In this document: positions 1 to 6,794 of the stretch, piece by piece | Position numbering within the stretch: the first letter of the stretch is position 1 | Layout: the number at the start of each line of letters is the position of its first letter | NCBI RefSeq assembly: GCF_042680805.1 | Contig: NZ_JBHUEM010000054.1 | Location: 186,001-250,000, forward strand | Source: Bacillus_CJ salitolerans | GTDB taxonomy: Bacteria > Bacillota > Bacilli > Bacillales > SA4 | DNA length: 64,000 nucleotides | Direction: 5' to 3' | Notes under the pieces: model-generated | The model's database searches: none | The model's input: the letters and a program-made list of their open reading frames with translations, nothing else | Told to the model about the DNA's origin: nothing | Translations under genes and position numbers: made by a program

Positions 1-247
1 AAGAAGCACCTGGAAGACTTAGCCATGATACGAATGAAAAGGCAATGGCCGCCCCTATTACTGTGCTTAACACAGCATAAATAAACGACAAACCACCTTC
101 TATTACTGCCAAAGCAGGTACTAAAAAATTTCCAGCATTTACTGAAAATGCTAACTGAATATATAAATAATCAAACCATCTAGTATTCTTTAGTTCGTTT
201 GGAACAGGATCAAGACCAAACTTTTCAATCCTATTATGCTTGCTCAT
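1..247 (-). CDS. NCS1-type nucleobase/cation permease, N-terminal part only
   Basis: The gene runs off the left edge, so only about 82 N-terminal residues are visible. They begin MSKHNRIEKFGLDPVPNELK and continue into a hydrophobic stretch containing AFSVNAGNFLVPALA. A cytoplasmic N-terminus with a G-L-x-P-V-P motif before the first helix is typical of cytosine/purine/allantoin permeases of the NCS1 family, which import nucleobases or related compounds with a cation. A ribosome binding site (AGGGGA) lies about 8 nt upstream of the ATG. The substrate cannot be assigned. It diverges from the small secreted-protein gene to the right. Confidence 0.75.
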   Translation of the reverse strand, partial: MSKHNRIEKFGLDPVPNELKNTRWFDYLYIQLAFSVNAGNFLVPALAVIEGGLSFIYAVLSTVIGAAIAFSFVSWLSLPGAS

Positions 248-379
248 AGTATAGTCCCCTTTAAAGAATGCTATGTTCTATTATATATCGGAACATGAAA
301 TATTTACGTTTTTTACAGAAAATAAAGAGTGTGGTATAAATTCCCTTGATTTTCCTCATGATAGAATTGAGGTGATTAC

Positions 380-766
380 ATGAGAACGGGATTTGTATTC
401 GTAACATTGTTCCTTTTATTTCAACTTCCAAGCTCAAATGTTTATGCAGCTGATTATACCAATAGTCTGCTTTTTAAGGTGACGATATGGCAAGATGGGG
501 TCGAAACGGAATTTGAGTTTGAAAATCCCTCACATTATGAATGGGAAAATGGATCGACCGTCATTAAAGGGGAGAAAGCAAAGGAAAAGGTTAAAGAATT
601 ATATAACCGACTTGAAATATCAAATAAAGTAGAAAAAGAGCACCTACTTGTTTCCCTTCAGCATGAGTTTCCGAATTTGGACGGATTTGTAGTTCGGTGG
701 ATAGATCCTAACAATAATTTATATACGTGGCATTGGAATCGGAAAGAGAACCAAAAGTCGGAATAA
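380..766 (+). CDS. Small secreted protein of unknown function
   Basis: Encodes 128 residues. Residues 1-23 form a hydrophobic signal peptide ending in V-Y-A, so signal peptidase I cleavage before A-D-Y is likely. The mature part is charged and rich in aromatic residues (W-x-N-G, H-Y-E-W, YTWHWNRK at the C-terminus) with no cysteine and no further membrane segment. A GAGGTGAT ribosome binding site precedes the ATG. I do not recognise a family. The gene stands alone between the permease and a repeat-rich intergenic region. The coding call rests on the signal peptide, the ribosome binding site and an intact frame. Confidence 0.7.
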   Translation: MRTGFVFVTLFLLFQLPSSNVYAADYTNSLLFKVTIWQDGVETEFEFENPSHYEWENGSTVIKGEKAKEKVKELYNRLEISNKVEKEHLLVSLQHEFPNLDGFVVRWIDPNNNLYTWHWNRKENQKSE

Positions 767-865
767 AGTAAAGTGACGGGCACTTGCTATAAACCGTCAA
801 CTATTTATTGTTTAGGAAACTATAAAAGCTCATCATTTGTGGATAACTGAGTGATGAGCGTAGTA

Positions 866-924
866 ATCTGGCTCTAGCCTCTAGCCCGCCTGAGGCTAAC
901 CGGGGCGCCCTGAGCCTTTTGTTC
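866..924 (+). repeat. Modular hairpin repeat, short copy 1a
   Basis: Short version of the repeat family also found at 944, 27010, 33561, 37876 and 52645. It keeps the two outer arms (CTGGCTCTAGCC on the left; GGGGCGCCCTGAGCC followed by TTTTG on the right) but has no internal hairpins. It lies just before the longer copy 1b, so this intergenic space holds two units in tandem. Confidence 0.6.
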
Positions 925-943
925 AATTATGAAGAAAGTATAA

Positions 944-1128
944 AAGTTTTCTGCAAGAGAACCGGCTAGTGACTTGGAATTCAGCTCCATCACCCAGCTA
1001 CTCGAGGGGAATAAGAAAAATCACTTTTTCCTTGGTCAATTAACCCTAAATGAGTAAAAGCACCCTTTTTCTCATTTAGGAATATTTGCTCTGCCTTAGG
1101 CCTACCGGGCGCCCTGAGCCTTTTGTTC
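944..1128 (+). repeat. Modular hairpin repeat, copy 1b
   Basis: Left flank (AAGTTTTCTGCAAGAGA, then GCTAGTGACTTGGAAT) is shared with copies 4 and 5. The inner hairpin is CCTAAATGAG paired with CTCATTTAGG around a loop containing GTAAAAGCACCC. The right arm is GGGCGCCCTGAGCCTTTTG. The GATGAAAT hairpin of copies 2-4 is missing, and the left arm passes straight to CTCGAGG. There is no ORF inside. The rest of 767-1300 holds only the cre-like site and the ald leader. Confidence 0.65.
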
Positions 1129-1191
1129 CCATTAAGTTTAAAGCGAACAGGACATGCTAAAACTAGATAAAAAACTAAGTATTCACAATAT

Positions 1192-1205
1192 TGAAAGTGC
1201 TTACA
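1192..1205 (+). promoter_or_regulatory. cre-like CcpA site upstream of ald
   Basis: TGAAAGTGCTTACA matches the Bacillus cre consensus TGWAANCGNTNWCA with one mismatch (T for the C of the central CG). It lies about 100 nt before the ald start codon. CcpA with HPr-Ser-P or Crh-P binds such sites; HprK and Crh are both encoded in this window. Whether it activates or represses depends on the start site, which I could not place confidently. Confidence 0.45.
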
Positions 1206-1304
1206 AAAGCATGAAAAAATTAGAGAAATTTGTTTAACAATTTGTCTTTTGGTGTTATATTTAATACGGTAAATTTAGGCATTGATAAGTAGGAGGAATG
1301 AAAA

Positions 1305-2432
1305 GTGCGTATTGGTGTACCTATGGAAATTAAGAATAATGAAAATCGTGTAGCAATGACACCGGCAGGAGTAATCAACCTAGTGAGATTTGGACATGAG
1401 GTATTTATTGAAAAAAATGCTGGCATGGGATCAGGGTTTACAGATGAACAATACATAGAAGCAGGAGCAAAAATTGTTGATACGGCAGAAGATGCTTGGT
1501 CAATGGATATGGTAATGAAGGTAAAAGAACCTCTACCAAGTGAATACGGCTATTTTAGAAATGGCCTTATCTTATTTACCTATTTACACCTTGCTCCAGA
1601 GCCAGAATTAACAAAAGCTTTAATTAATAACAAAGTGGTCGGTATTGCTTATGAAACTGTACAACTTCCAAATGGTTCACTGCCATTATTAACACCAATG
1701 AGTGAAGTGGCTGGACGTATGTCTTCACAATTAGGAGCTCAATTCCTTGAAAAGCCAAAAGGTGGTAAAGGAATTCTTTTAAGTGGAGTTCCGGGAGTAA
1801 GACGTGGGAAAGTATCAATTATTGGCGGTGGAGTTGCCGGAACAAACGCTGCAAAAATTGCCATCGGTCTTGGAGCACAAGTATCTATCCTTGATGTAAA
1901 TCCTGATCGCCTTCGTCAACTAGATGACATTTTTGGAAATGATATTACTACATTAATGTCAAATCCATTTAATATTGCTCAAGAAGTAAAGGAATCAGAC
2001 CTTGTAATTGGTGCTGTATTAATCCCAGGTGCGAAAGCTCCAAAGCTTGTAACAGAAGAGATGATTAAGGAAATGTCTCCTGGTTCTGTTGTTGTGGATA
2101 TTGCAATCGACCAAGGTGGAATTTTTGAAACAACAGATCGGATTACAACTCATGATGATCCAACATACGAAAAGCATGGAGTCGTACACTATGCTGTAGC
2201 AAATATGCCTGGGGCGGTTCCACGTACGTCTACAATTGCGTTAACAAACGTAACAGTTCCTTTCGCAGTCCAAATTGCGAATAAAGGGTACAAGCAAGCA
2301 TGTCTTGAAAATGAAGCATTACTTAAAGGAATTAACACATTAAACGGCTTTGTAACGTATCAAGCAGTGTCAGAAGCACACGGTCTTGATTATGCGGAAG
2401 CACGTGAACAATTAATGCATTTGATTAGTTAA
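1305..2432 (+). CDS. ald: Alanine dehydrogenase
   Basis: Catalyses NAD-dependent oxidative deamination of L-alanine to pyruvate and ammonia, letting alanine serve as carbon and nitrogen source. The protein has 375 residues, close to the usual 370-378. It begins MRIGVPMEIKNNENRVA, the hallmark of the AlaDH/PNT N-terminal domain, and has the Rossmann glycine motif GGGVAGTNAA near residue 173 and the conserved stretch VANMPGAVPRTST near 300. The start is a GTG with an AGGAGG ribosome binding site about 8 nt upstream. It is monocistronic and faces the M24 peptidase across a shared terminator. A cre-like site upstream suggests carbon control. Confidence 0.96.
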   Translation: MRIGVPMEIKNNENRVAMTPAGVINLVRFGHEVFIEKNAGMGSGFTDEQYIEAGAKIVDTAEDAWSMDMVMKVKEPLPSEYGYFRNGLILFTYLHLAPEPELTKALINNKVVGIAYETVQLPNGSLPLLTPMSEVAGRMSSQLGAQFLEKPKGGKGILLSGVPGVRRGKVSIIGGGVAGTNAAKIAIGLGAQVSILDVNPDRLRQLDDIFGNDITTLMSNPFNIAQEVKESDLVIGAVLIPGAKAPKLVTEEMIKEMSPGSVVVDIAIDQGGIFETTDRITTHDDPTYEKHGVVHYAVANMPGAVPRTSTIALTNVTVPFAVQIANKGYKQACLENEALLKGINTLNGFVTYQAVSEAHGLDYAEAREQLMHLIS

Positions 2433-2442
2433 TTTAATTATA

Positions 2443-2503
2443 AAAGCCTAGGCTAACTTAAATGTCCTTTACAAGATGGTACAGTTTAAGCAGCCTAGGC
2501 TTT
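2443..2503. terminator. Bidirectional terminator between ald and the M24 peptidase gene
   Basis: The outer stem AAAGCCTAGGCT pairs perfectly with AGCCTAGGCTTT. A second inner stem, CTTAAA with TTTAAG, closes part of the long loop. It sits between convergent genes. Confidence 0.65.
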
Positions 2504-2517
2504 AATTCAGTATATTA

Positions 2518-3615
2518 TTATATAATCTGTAGTTCCTTCGGAAACTTCGTTAACGTCTCAAAGCCAGTTTCCGTAATTAGTACATCATCTTCAATGCGAA
2601 CTCCGCCGACACCTGGTATATAAATTCCAGGCTCGATGGTAAAGGTCATCCCTTGCCTTAATTGAAGTGTGTTTGTGGCAGTCATCGAAGGATATTCATG
2701 AACATCGATACCAAGACCATGTCCAATTCGGTGTGTAAAATAATCGCCATATCCTTTTTCCGTAATAATCGATCTTGCCGTCCGATCGATTAGTCCAATC
2801 TCTTCGCCCGGCTTACTGACAGCAAGTGCAGCCAGCTGAGCTTCAAGAACTGTCTCATAAACCTCACGTTGTTTATCATTCACTTCTCCAAGTGCTACGG
2901 TTCTTGTTATATCAGAGCAGTATCCATTAAATACAACTCCTAAATCAAACAAAACAAAATCACCATGCTTCACTGTTGTTAAACCAGGCTTTCCATGAGG
3001 TGCTGCTGTTTTCTCACCTGTTAGTACCATGGTTGAGAAGGACATTTCACGAATACCCTTCTTCTTTAGTTCATATTCGATGGTTGCCAGAATTTCAGAT
3101 TCAGTTCGTCCTTCCTTTATTGCAGATACTCCAACTTCTACACCAAAATCAGCCAGCTTTGCTGCCTCCCTAAGAATATGAATCTCGCCAGGTTCTTTAA
3201 TATTTCGGAGCTCTTGTAATATTTCCTCTGCGGATACAAGTATAGGAGAGCTAAATATCTCATTTATCTTTTCTACACGAGTATAAATCATATGCTCTTT
3301 TTCGATAGCTAGGCTATCAATCTGAATATTACGTTCAACAGTGGCCTTCTTTATGAATTCCCAGGGATTGTCTGTATCGGAATAGCCGATAATTTCGTGC
3401 TCCCAGCCAGCAGAACGCACTTGTTCTTTCTCCATATTTGGGCAAACTAGCAAAGGTGCCTCATTTTGAAAAATGAGTAAACCTACAATCCGTTCATGTG
3501 GATCCGTATAAAACTGGCTCAAATAAAAAACATTTGCTTTTGAAGTGATAAAGCTTGCAGAAATATGTTCGGTTTTCATCCAATCAACTAGAGCATGTAA
3601 TCTTTTTTGGCTCAT
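2518..3615 (-). CDS. M24-family aminopeptidase P / Xaa-Pro dipeptidase-like protein
   Basis: Metallopeptidase of the pita-bread fold that removes N-terminal residues next to proline. There is an N-terminal creatinase-like domain (about residues 1-130) and a C-terminal M24 domain. The metal-ligand pattern is visible: LFDLGVVFNGYCSDITR (two Asp), HRIGHGLGIDVHE (His), TIEPGIYI and RIEDDVL (two Glu). Upstream TTG and TTA codons are in frame, but the ATG at 3615 is preferred because GGGGTG lies 9 nt before it. About 365 residues, the usual size for the YkvY/YpdF-type group. No operon partner. Confidence 0.88.
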   Translation of the reverse strand: MSQKRLHALVDWMKTEHISASFITSKANVFYLSQFYTDPHERIVGLLIFQNEAPLLVCPNMEKEQVRSAGWEHEIIGYSDTDNPWEFIKKATVERNIQIDSLAIEKEHMIYTRVEKINEIFSSPILVSAEEILQELRNIKEPGEIHILREAAKLADFGVEVGVSAIKEGRTESEILATIEYELKKKGIREMSFSTMVLTGEKTAAPHGKPGLTTVKHGDFVLFDLGVVFNGYCSDITRTVALGEVNDKQREVYETVLEAQLAALAVSKPGEEIGLIDRTARSIITEKGYGDYFTHRIGHGLGIDVHEYPSMTATNTLQLRQGMTFTIEPGIYIPGVGGVRIEDDVLITETGFETLTKFPKELQII

Positions 3616-3805
3616 TAACAATCACACCCCATTACAGAATTTTTGATCTCAAAAAAAGTATAATTTTTTTTGAAGATAAAGGAAATAAACTAACTCAAGA
3701 AAATACCTTAAATCAACATTTTGTTTAGCCTAACTGTAACAATGATTTATATATGTGTAAACTTTAAGATAAAATAGGAGAAAATTAAAAAAACATTAAA
3801 AAACA

Positions 3806-3831
3806 TGAAACTCTTTTTCTTGTAACTCGTA
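3806..3831 (+). promoter_or_regulatory. Sigma-W (ECF) promoter of the DUF4178-pspA operon
   Basis: TGAAAC and CGTA are separated by exactly 16 nt, a perfect match to the published Bacillus sigma-W consensus TGAAAC-N16-CGTA. It lies 38 nt before the GTG start of the DUF4178 gene. pspA is a known sigma-W target in B. subtilis, which supports the assignment. The remaining intergenic DNA 3622-3805 shows nothing else. Confidence 0.8.
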
Positions 3832-3868
3832 TTACATATTGTGAAAAGAAGAATGAAGAGGTGAGGAT

Positions 3869-4375
3869 GTGAGCTTTTTTAAAAGACTCTTCTCTAAACA
3901 AGAAGAAGCACCACAAGTTGAGGATCGAACCATTTTCAATCTTGAAATGAACGATTTTGTAACGTATGATCTTGAGGATTATCAGGTCGTTGGAAAGCTC
4001 TCCTATAATGATCATGGATTCACCTGGCATGCTTATCAGCTCCAATCAACCGACAAAGTCATTTGGCTCAGTGTGGAGATGGATGACGAGCTAATCTTAG
4101 GTGTTTATGAAAAAATTAAATTAAAACTATCTGAACCGATTCCGAAAGAGATTACGTTTGAGGGTACAACCTATTACCTAGATGAAAAGGGAACAGCAAG
4201 TGTAACAGGTATAGGAAGAGGACAAAATGTTAATGGTGCTACATGTAAGTATTTTGACTTTTGTGATGAAGAAGAGGAATCTTATTTATCTGTAGAAATT
4301 TGGGGTAGTGAAGTAGAAGTTAGCCGTGGATACGATATTGACGAATACGAATTAAAATTTATTGCGTCTAAATAA
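3869..4375 (+). CDS. DUF4178 protein, PspA partner
   Basis: Encodes 168 residues. The N-terminus MSFFKRLFSKQEEAP is basic and amphipathic; the rest is acidic and beta-rich, with F-x-W-x-x-Y-Q-L near residue 50 and a C-terminal half containing W-G-S-E-V-E-V. This fits the DUF4178 family as I know it, whose members often sit beside pspA; the biochemical role is unknown. The start is GTG with GAGGTGAGGA upstream. It ends 12 nt before pspA, whose ribosome binding site (AAGGAGGAG) lies in the gap, so the two are one sigma-W transcript. A role in envelope stress is inferred from context. Confidence 0.82.
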   Translation: MSFFKRLFSKQEEAPQVEDRTIFNLEMNDFVTYDLEDYQVVGKLSYNDHGFTWHAYQLQSTDKVIWLSVEMDDELILGVYEKIKLKLSEPIPKEITFEGTTYYLDEKGTASVTGIGRGQNVNGATCKYFDFCDEEEESYLSVEIWGSEVEVSRGYDIDEYELKFIASK

Positions 4376-4387
4376 GGAGGAGTTCAT

Positions 4388-5059
4388 ATGTTTCAATTTT
4401 TTAAGCGAGTAAAAACAGTTGTAGGCTCAGAGTTAAATGCACTTCTTGATAAGGCAGAAGATCCAGTAAAAATGCTTGATCAATTTATGCGTGAAATGGA
4501 AGCCGATATTCGTGAGGCAGAAGCAGCCGTAGCAAAACAAATTGCGAATGAAAAGATGTTAAAGAAAAAGCACGAGGATGCAACTAGCCTCGTACAAAAA
4601 CGGGAAGACCAGGCAATTAAAGCGTTAGAAGCAGGAAATGAGGATCTTGCTAAAAGAGCTTTAGAGGATAAAAAGCTGCAAAGTCAACAAGCCGAAATGC
4701 TAAAGGATTCATATGATCGTGCTAAGAACGATGCAGATGCACTTCGTGAAAAACTAGATGAAATGAAACGTGAATATCATGAAATGAAGCTTAAGAAAGA
4801 CACATTAAAAGCTCGTGCGGAGTCTGCACAAACTCGTACAAAAATGAATCGAGTCATGTCAGGAATCGGTGGAGACCAATCAAGACAAGGGTTTGAAAGA
4901 ATGGAAGAAAAGGTTATGCGTTTTGAAGCAGAGGCAGAAACGAGTGAAGACCTGTCCTCAAAGAGTAGAAGTCTTGATGATGAGTTTTCTACACTAGATC
5001 GTAATAGTGGAGTAGATGATGAACTGGCTGCGTTGAAAAAGAAGCTAGGTAAGGAATAG
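4388..5059 (+). CDS. pspA: Phage shock protein A / IM30 family
   Basis: ESCRT-III-like peripheral membrane protein that polymerises on stressed cytoplasmic membrane. The 223 residues open with MFQFFKRVKTVVGSELNALL, the amphipathic membrane-binding helix, followed by the family motif DKAEDPVKMLDQFMREME. A long charged coiled coil spans about residues 25-190 (KKKHEDATSLVQKREDQAIK and onward), and the C-terminal tail is acidic. Length fits PspA and LiaH. It is the last gene of the sigma-W operon. In related bacilli further small membrane genes can follow; here a hairpin and an assembly gap come next. Confidence 0.93.
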   Translation: MFQFFKRVKTVVGSELNALLDKAEDPVKMLDQFMREMEADIREAEAAVAKQIANEKMLKKKHEDATSLVQKREDQAIKALEAGNEDLAKRALEDKKLQSQQAEMLKDSYDRAKNDADALREKLDEMKREYHEMKLKKDTLKARAESAQTRTKMNRVMSGIGGDQSRQGFERMEEKVMRFEAEAETSEDLSSKSRSLDDEFSTLDRNSGVDDELAALKKKLGKE

Positions 5060-5065
5060 AGTAAA

Positions 5066-5138
5066 TGAGGCTGGGACAAAACCCACCTCAATAGAAAAAG
5101 CCGGTGAAATTTTACGAGAGTAAAATTTCACCGGCTTT
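5066..5138 (+). terminator. Terminator-like double hairpin after pspA
   Basis: First stem: TGAGG-C-TGGG pairs with CCCACCTCA around ACAAAA. The GAGGCTGGGACAAAAC string resembles an intergenic repeat I know from Bacillales. Second stem: AAAGCCGGTGAAATTTTAC pairs perfectly over 19 bp with its complement around GAGA (5098-5138), followed by GATTATTTTT. It probably ends the pspA transcript. Confidence 0.6.
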
Positions 5139-5166
5139 GATTATTTTTGGATAAAAATAAGGACCA

Positions 5167-5176
5167 NNNNNNNNNN
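5167..5176. other. Assembly gap (ten N)
   Basis: Ten undetermined bases. Ten N is a common placeholder, so the true distance is unknown. The gap directly abuts the 21-nt repeat array that starts at 5189, consistent with an assembly break inside repeats. Genes could be missing here. Confidence 0.9.
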
Positions 5177-5188
5177 TTAACTCAAATA

Positions 5189-5282
5189 GTTGATGATAAA
5201 TACAAAAAGTTGCTGATAAAATCAGGAAGTTGCTGATAAATTTTACGGAGTTGCTGATAAAATGACTGAAGTTGATGGAAGA
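5189..5282 (+). repeat. Array of about 21-nt units, core GTTGCTGATAAA, locus A
   Basis: Core copies start at 5189, 5209, 5229, 5250 and 5271 (spacing 20, 20, 21, 21). Three are exact GTTGCTGATAAA, one is GTTGATGATAAA and the last is degenerate. The 8-9 nt between cores are not conserved. The array probably extends into the N gap. A second array is at 44805. The remainder of 5283-5529 holds no gene that I can see. Confidence 0.75.
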
Positions 5283-5529
5283 CTCCTAAAATGATAAATA
5301 AGACTATGTATTTTATGGTATGAAAGCAAATTTTCTGCTATTTTGACTCTGTCCCTAAACAAAATTTTTCATAATCGTAAAAAAAGCCATAACTTTTCAG
5401 CTAAATTATTGATAAATCTAGCTTTCCTAACGCACCAAAGGGATTCCAAAGACTGGTACCAACCTAATTAGTTTTGAAGTAGAAAACTCTAATTACAGTT
5501 GTTAAATAACAACTTAATTAACATAAGAG

Positions 5530-5562
5530 AACGCAAAGCTTTTCAAAGCCTTGCGTTTTTTA
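5530..5562 (+). terminator. Rho-independent terminator
   Basis: AACGCAA pairs with TTGCGTT, with an inner GCTTT/AAAGC extension, followed by T6. The T-tract is on the plus strand, although the adjacent gene at 5594 is read on the minus strand. It therefore ends rightward transcription coming from the gap region. Confidence 0.6.
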
Positions 5563-5593
5563 TCGTCATAACGAACTTTATCTATTACTAATT

Positions 5594-5995
5594 CTAAATT
5601 GAAGAACTATCAATACCCCAAACTTCAAAATTATGGTTAATAAACGAAGTAAACAAAGTAACGTCTAACTCTAAATAATCATCCTCCTTACCATTCTGTA
5701 GAGTTTTTGTAAGTCTGGTTTTTATCATAATCTGAATTCCTATTGGATTCACGTGTTTAATATAAGAAATAGAATCTATATAGTAATTTCCCGTTAATTC
5801 ACTACGTAATGGAAATATGTCTTCACCACTATCAAAACACAAGTTGTCGTCATTGACATAGTTCAATATTTCTTTATGAACAATTAATAATATTTCATTC
5901 CATCTTTTAGATAAGTCTTGATATTGCTTTAAACTAATACCATCATAAAATTCTATATTTGGTTCAATTCCACTTTCTATTAATTTTAGATTCAT
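5594..5995 (-). CDS. Hypothetical protein, possibly immunity-like
   Basis: The start is placed at an ATG with GGTAGGTGAT about 7 nt upstream, giving 133 residues beginning MNLKLIESGIEPNIEFYDGI. An upstream in-frame GTG would add six residues that overlap the ribosome binding site. There is no signal peptide, membrane segment or cysteine cluster. The protein is acidic with beta-rich stretches, and its size and composition recall cytoplasmic immunity proteins of polymorphic toxin systems. No toxin gene is visible next to it, though the assembly gap is 420 nt away. I do not recognise the family. Confidence 0.6.
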   Translation of the reverse strand: MNLKLIESGIEPNIEFYDGISLKQYQDLSKRWNEILLIVHKEILNYVNDDNLCFDSGEDIFPLRSELTGNYYIDSISYIKHVNPIGIQIMIKTRLTKTLQNGKEDDYLELDVTLFTSFINHNFEVWGIDSSSI

Positions 5996-6221
5996 TTGAA
6001 CATCACCTACCACTATTTTAGTCTAAAAAAGCACTGCGTACTAATAACTATAGAGATTAATTTTGAAAAATCAAAAAGAATAGTATTATAGCAATGTTAT
6101 CACCTAAATTAGCATCGTTTTTAATATTTGCTTAAAATTGTCCTTACGCAAATTCCTATCCTAATTGAAGTGCTATTTACATTTGAATTTTTGGACAAGC
6201 CTTGATATATAAGAGAAAATT

Positions 6222-6252
6222 TGAAGTCTAATTCATATGCGAATTGGACTTC
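6222..6252. other. Hairpin in the otherwise empty 5996-6376 spacer
   Basis: GAAGTCTAATTC can pair with GAATTGGACTTC (two G-T pairs) around ATATGC. No T-tract follows on either strand, so it is not a convincing terminator. I see no gene in this 380-nt stretch. Confidence 0.35.
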
Positions 6253-6376
6253 TAAAAGGTGAGTTTATTTTATTTTTCTACCTTAAAACTGAAATACTTA
6301 GAGTTACCAACCAGTTATTTTAAAAATAGAAATTTTCAAAAAATATCTTGAATTTTCCATGAAGTGGTCATACAAT

Positions 6377-6402
6377 ATAAACAAACTAATTAGTCAGTTT
6401 AT
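6377..6402 (+). promoter_or_regulatory. Palindromic operator candidate, TetR-type
   Basis: ATAAAC-AA-ACTAATTAGT-CA-GTTTAT is a 26-bp palindrome with 11 of 13 positions paired, 19 nt before the start at 6421. A related sequence lies at 6754-6771. Size and symmetry suit a TetR-family repressor; the cognate protein is not identified. Confidence 0.45.
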
Positions 6403-6420
6403 ATAAAAGGAGGGATCGGT

Positions 6421-6747
6421 ATGCTTTCTTTTGAACAAGTGAGAACTTTATGTCAATCCTTTTCATTAGAGGAAAGCTCTTTTAAAGACGGCAGGTTAAA
6501 TTACAAATACAGAAATAAAATTGTTGTAGCTTATTTGTCTCAAACAGGTAACTGTTATATTTGGGGAAGAGATGTTTTGAACAATCCTAAGTTTCACTTA
6601 TATAAAGTTGATAACAATGGATGGATTAAAAATATTGCTTTTATGGAGGAGCAAAAGGTAAAAGAACTGTTAAAGGAAGTCATTCAATGCAGAAAACAAA
6701 TCGAACTTCAAAGAGGAAAAGAAAAGAATAAAAAGAAATCTGCCTAG
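6421..6747 (+). CDS. Hypothetical protein, 108 aa
   Basis: Begins MLSFEQVRTLCQSFSLEESS, has a central aromatic segment (NYKYRNKIVVAYLSQTGNCY, then I-W-G-R) and ends in a strongly basic, lysine-rich tail. It is cytoplasmic with no transmembrane segment. A strong AGGAGGG ribosome binding site precedes the ATG. It lies 47 nt before ampS, and similar palindromic motifs precede both genes, so they may be controlled together. Function not recognised. Confidence 0.7.
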   Translation: MLSFEQVRTLCQSFSLEESSFKDGRLNYKYRNKIVVAYLSQTGNCYIWGRDVLNNPKFHLYKVDNNGWIKNIAFMEEQKVKELLKEVIQCRKQIELQRGKEKNKKKSA

Positions 6748-6753
6748 TAAAAT

Positions 6754-6771
6754 AAACTATTCAGTCAGTTT
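6754..6771 (+). promoter_or_regulatory. Second copy of the AAACT-n8-AGTTT motif before ampS
   Basis: AAACTATTCAGTCAGTTT resembles the core of the palindrome at 6377 (AAACTAATTAGTCAGTTT), with 16 of 18 positions identical. It lies between the 108-aa gene and ampS and could be a second binding site for the same regulator. Confidence 0.4.
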
Positions 6772-6794
6772 CCTTTGAGGAAGGGGTATATGAG

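Noticed and set aside
3785..4045. 86-codon minus-strand open frame
   Set aside because: It covers the sigma-W promoter and the antisense of the DUF4178 gene; composition is that of a shadow frame.
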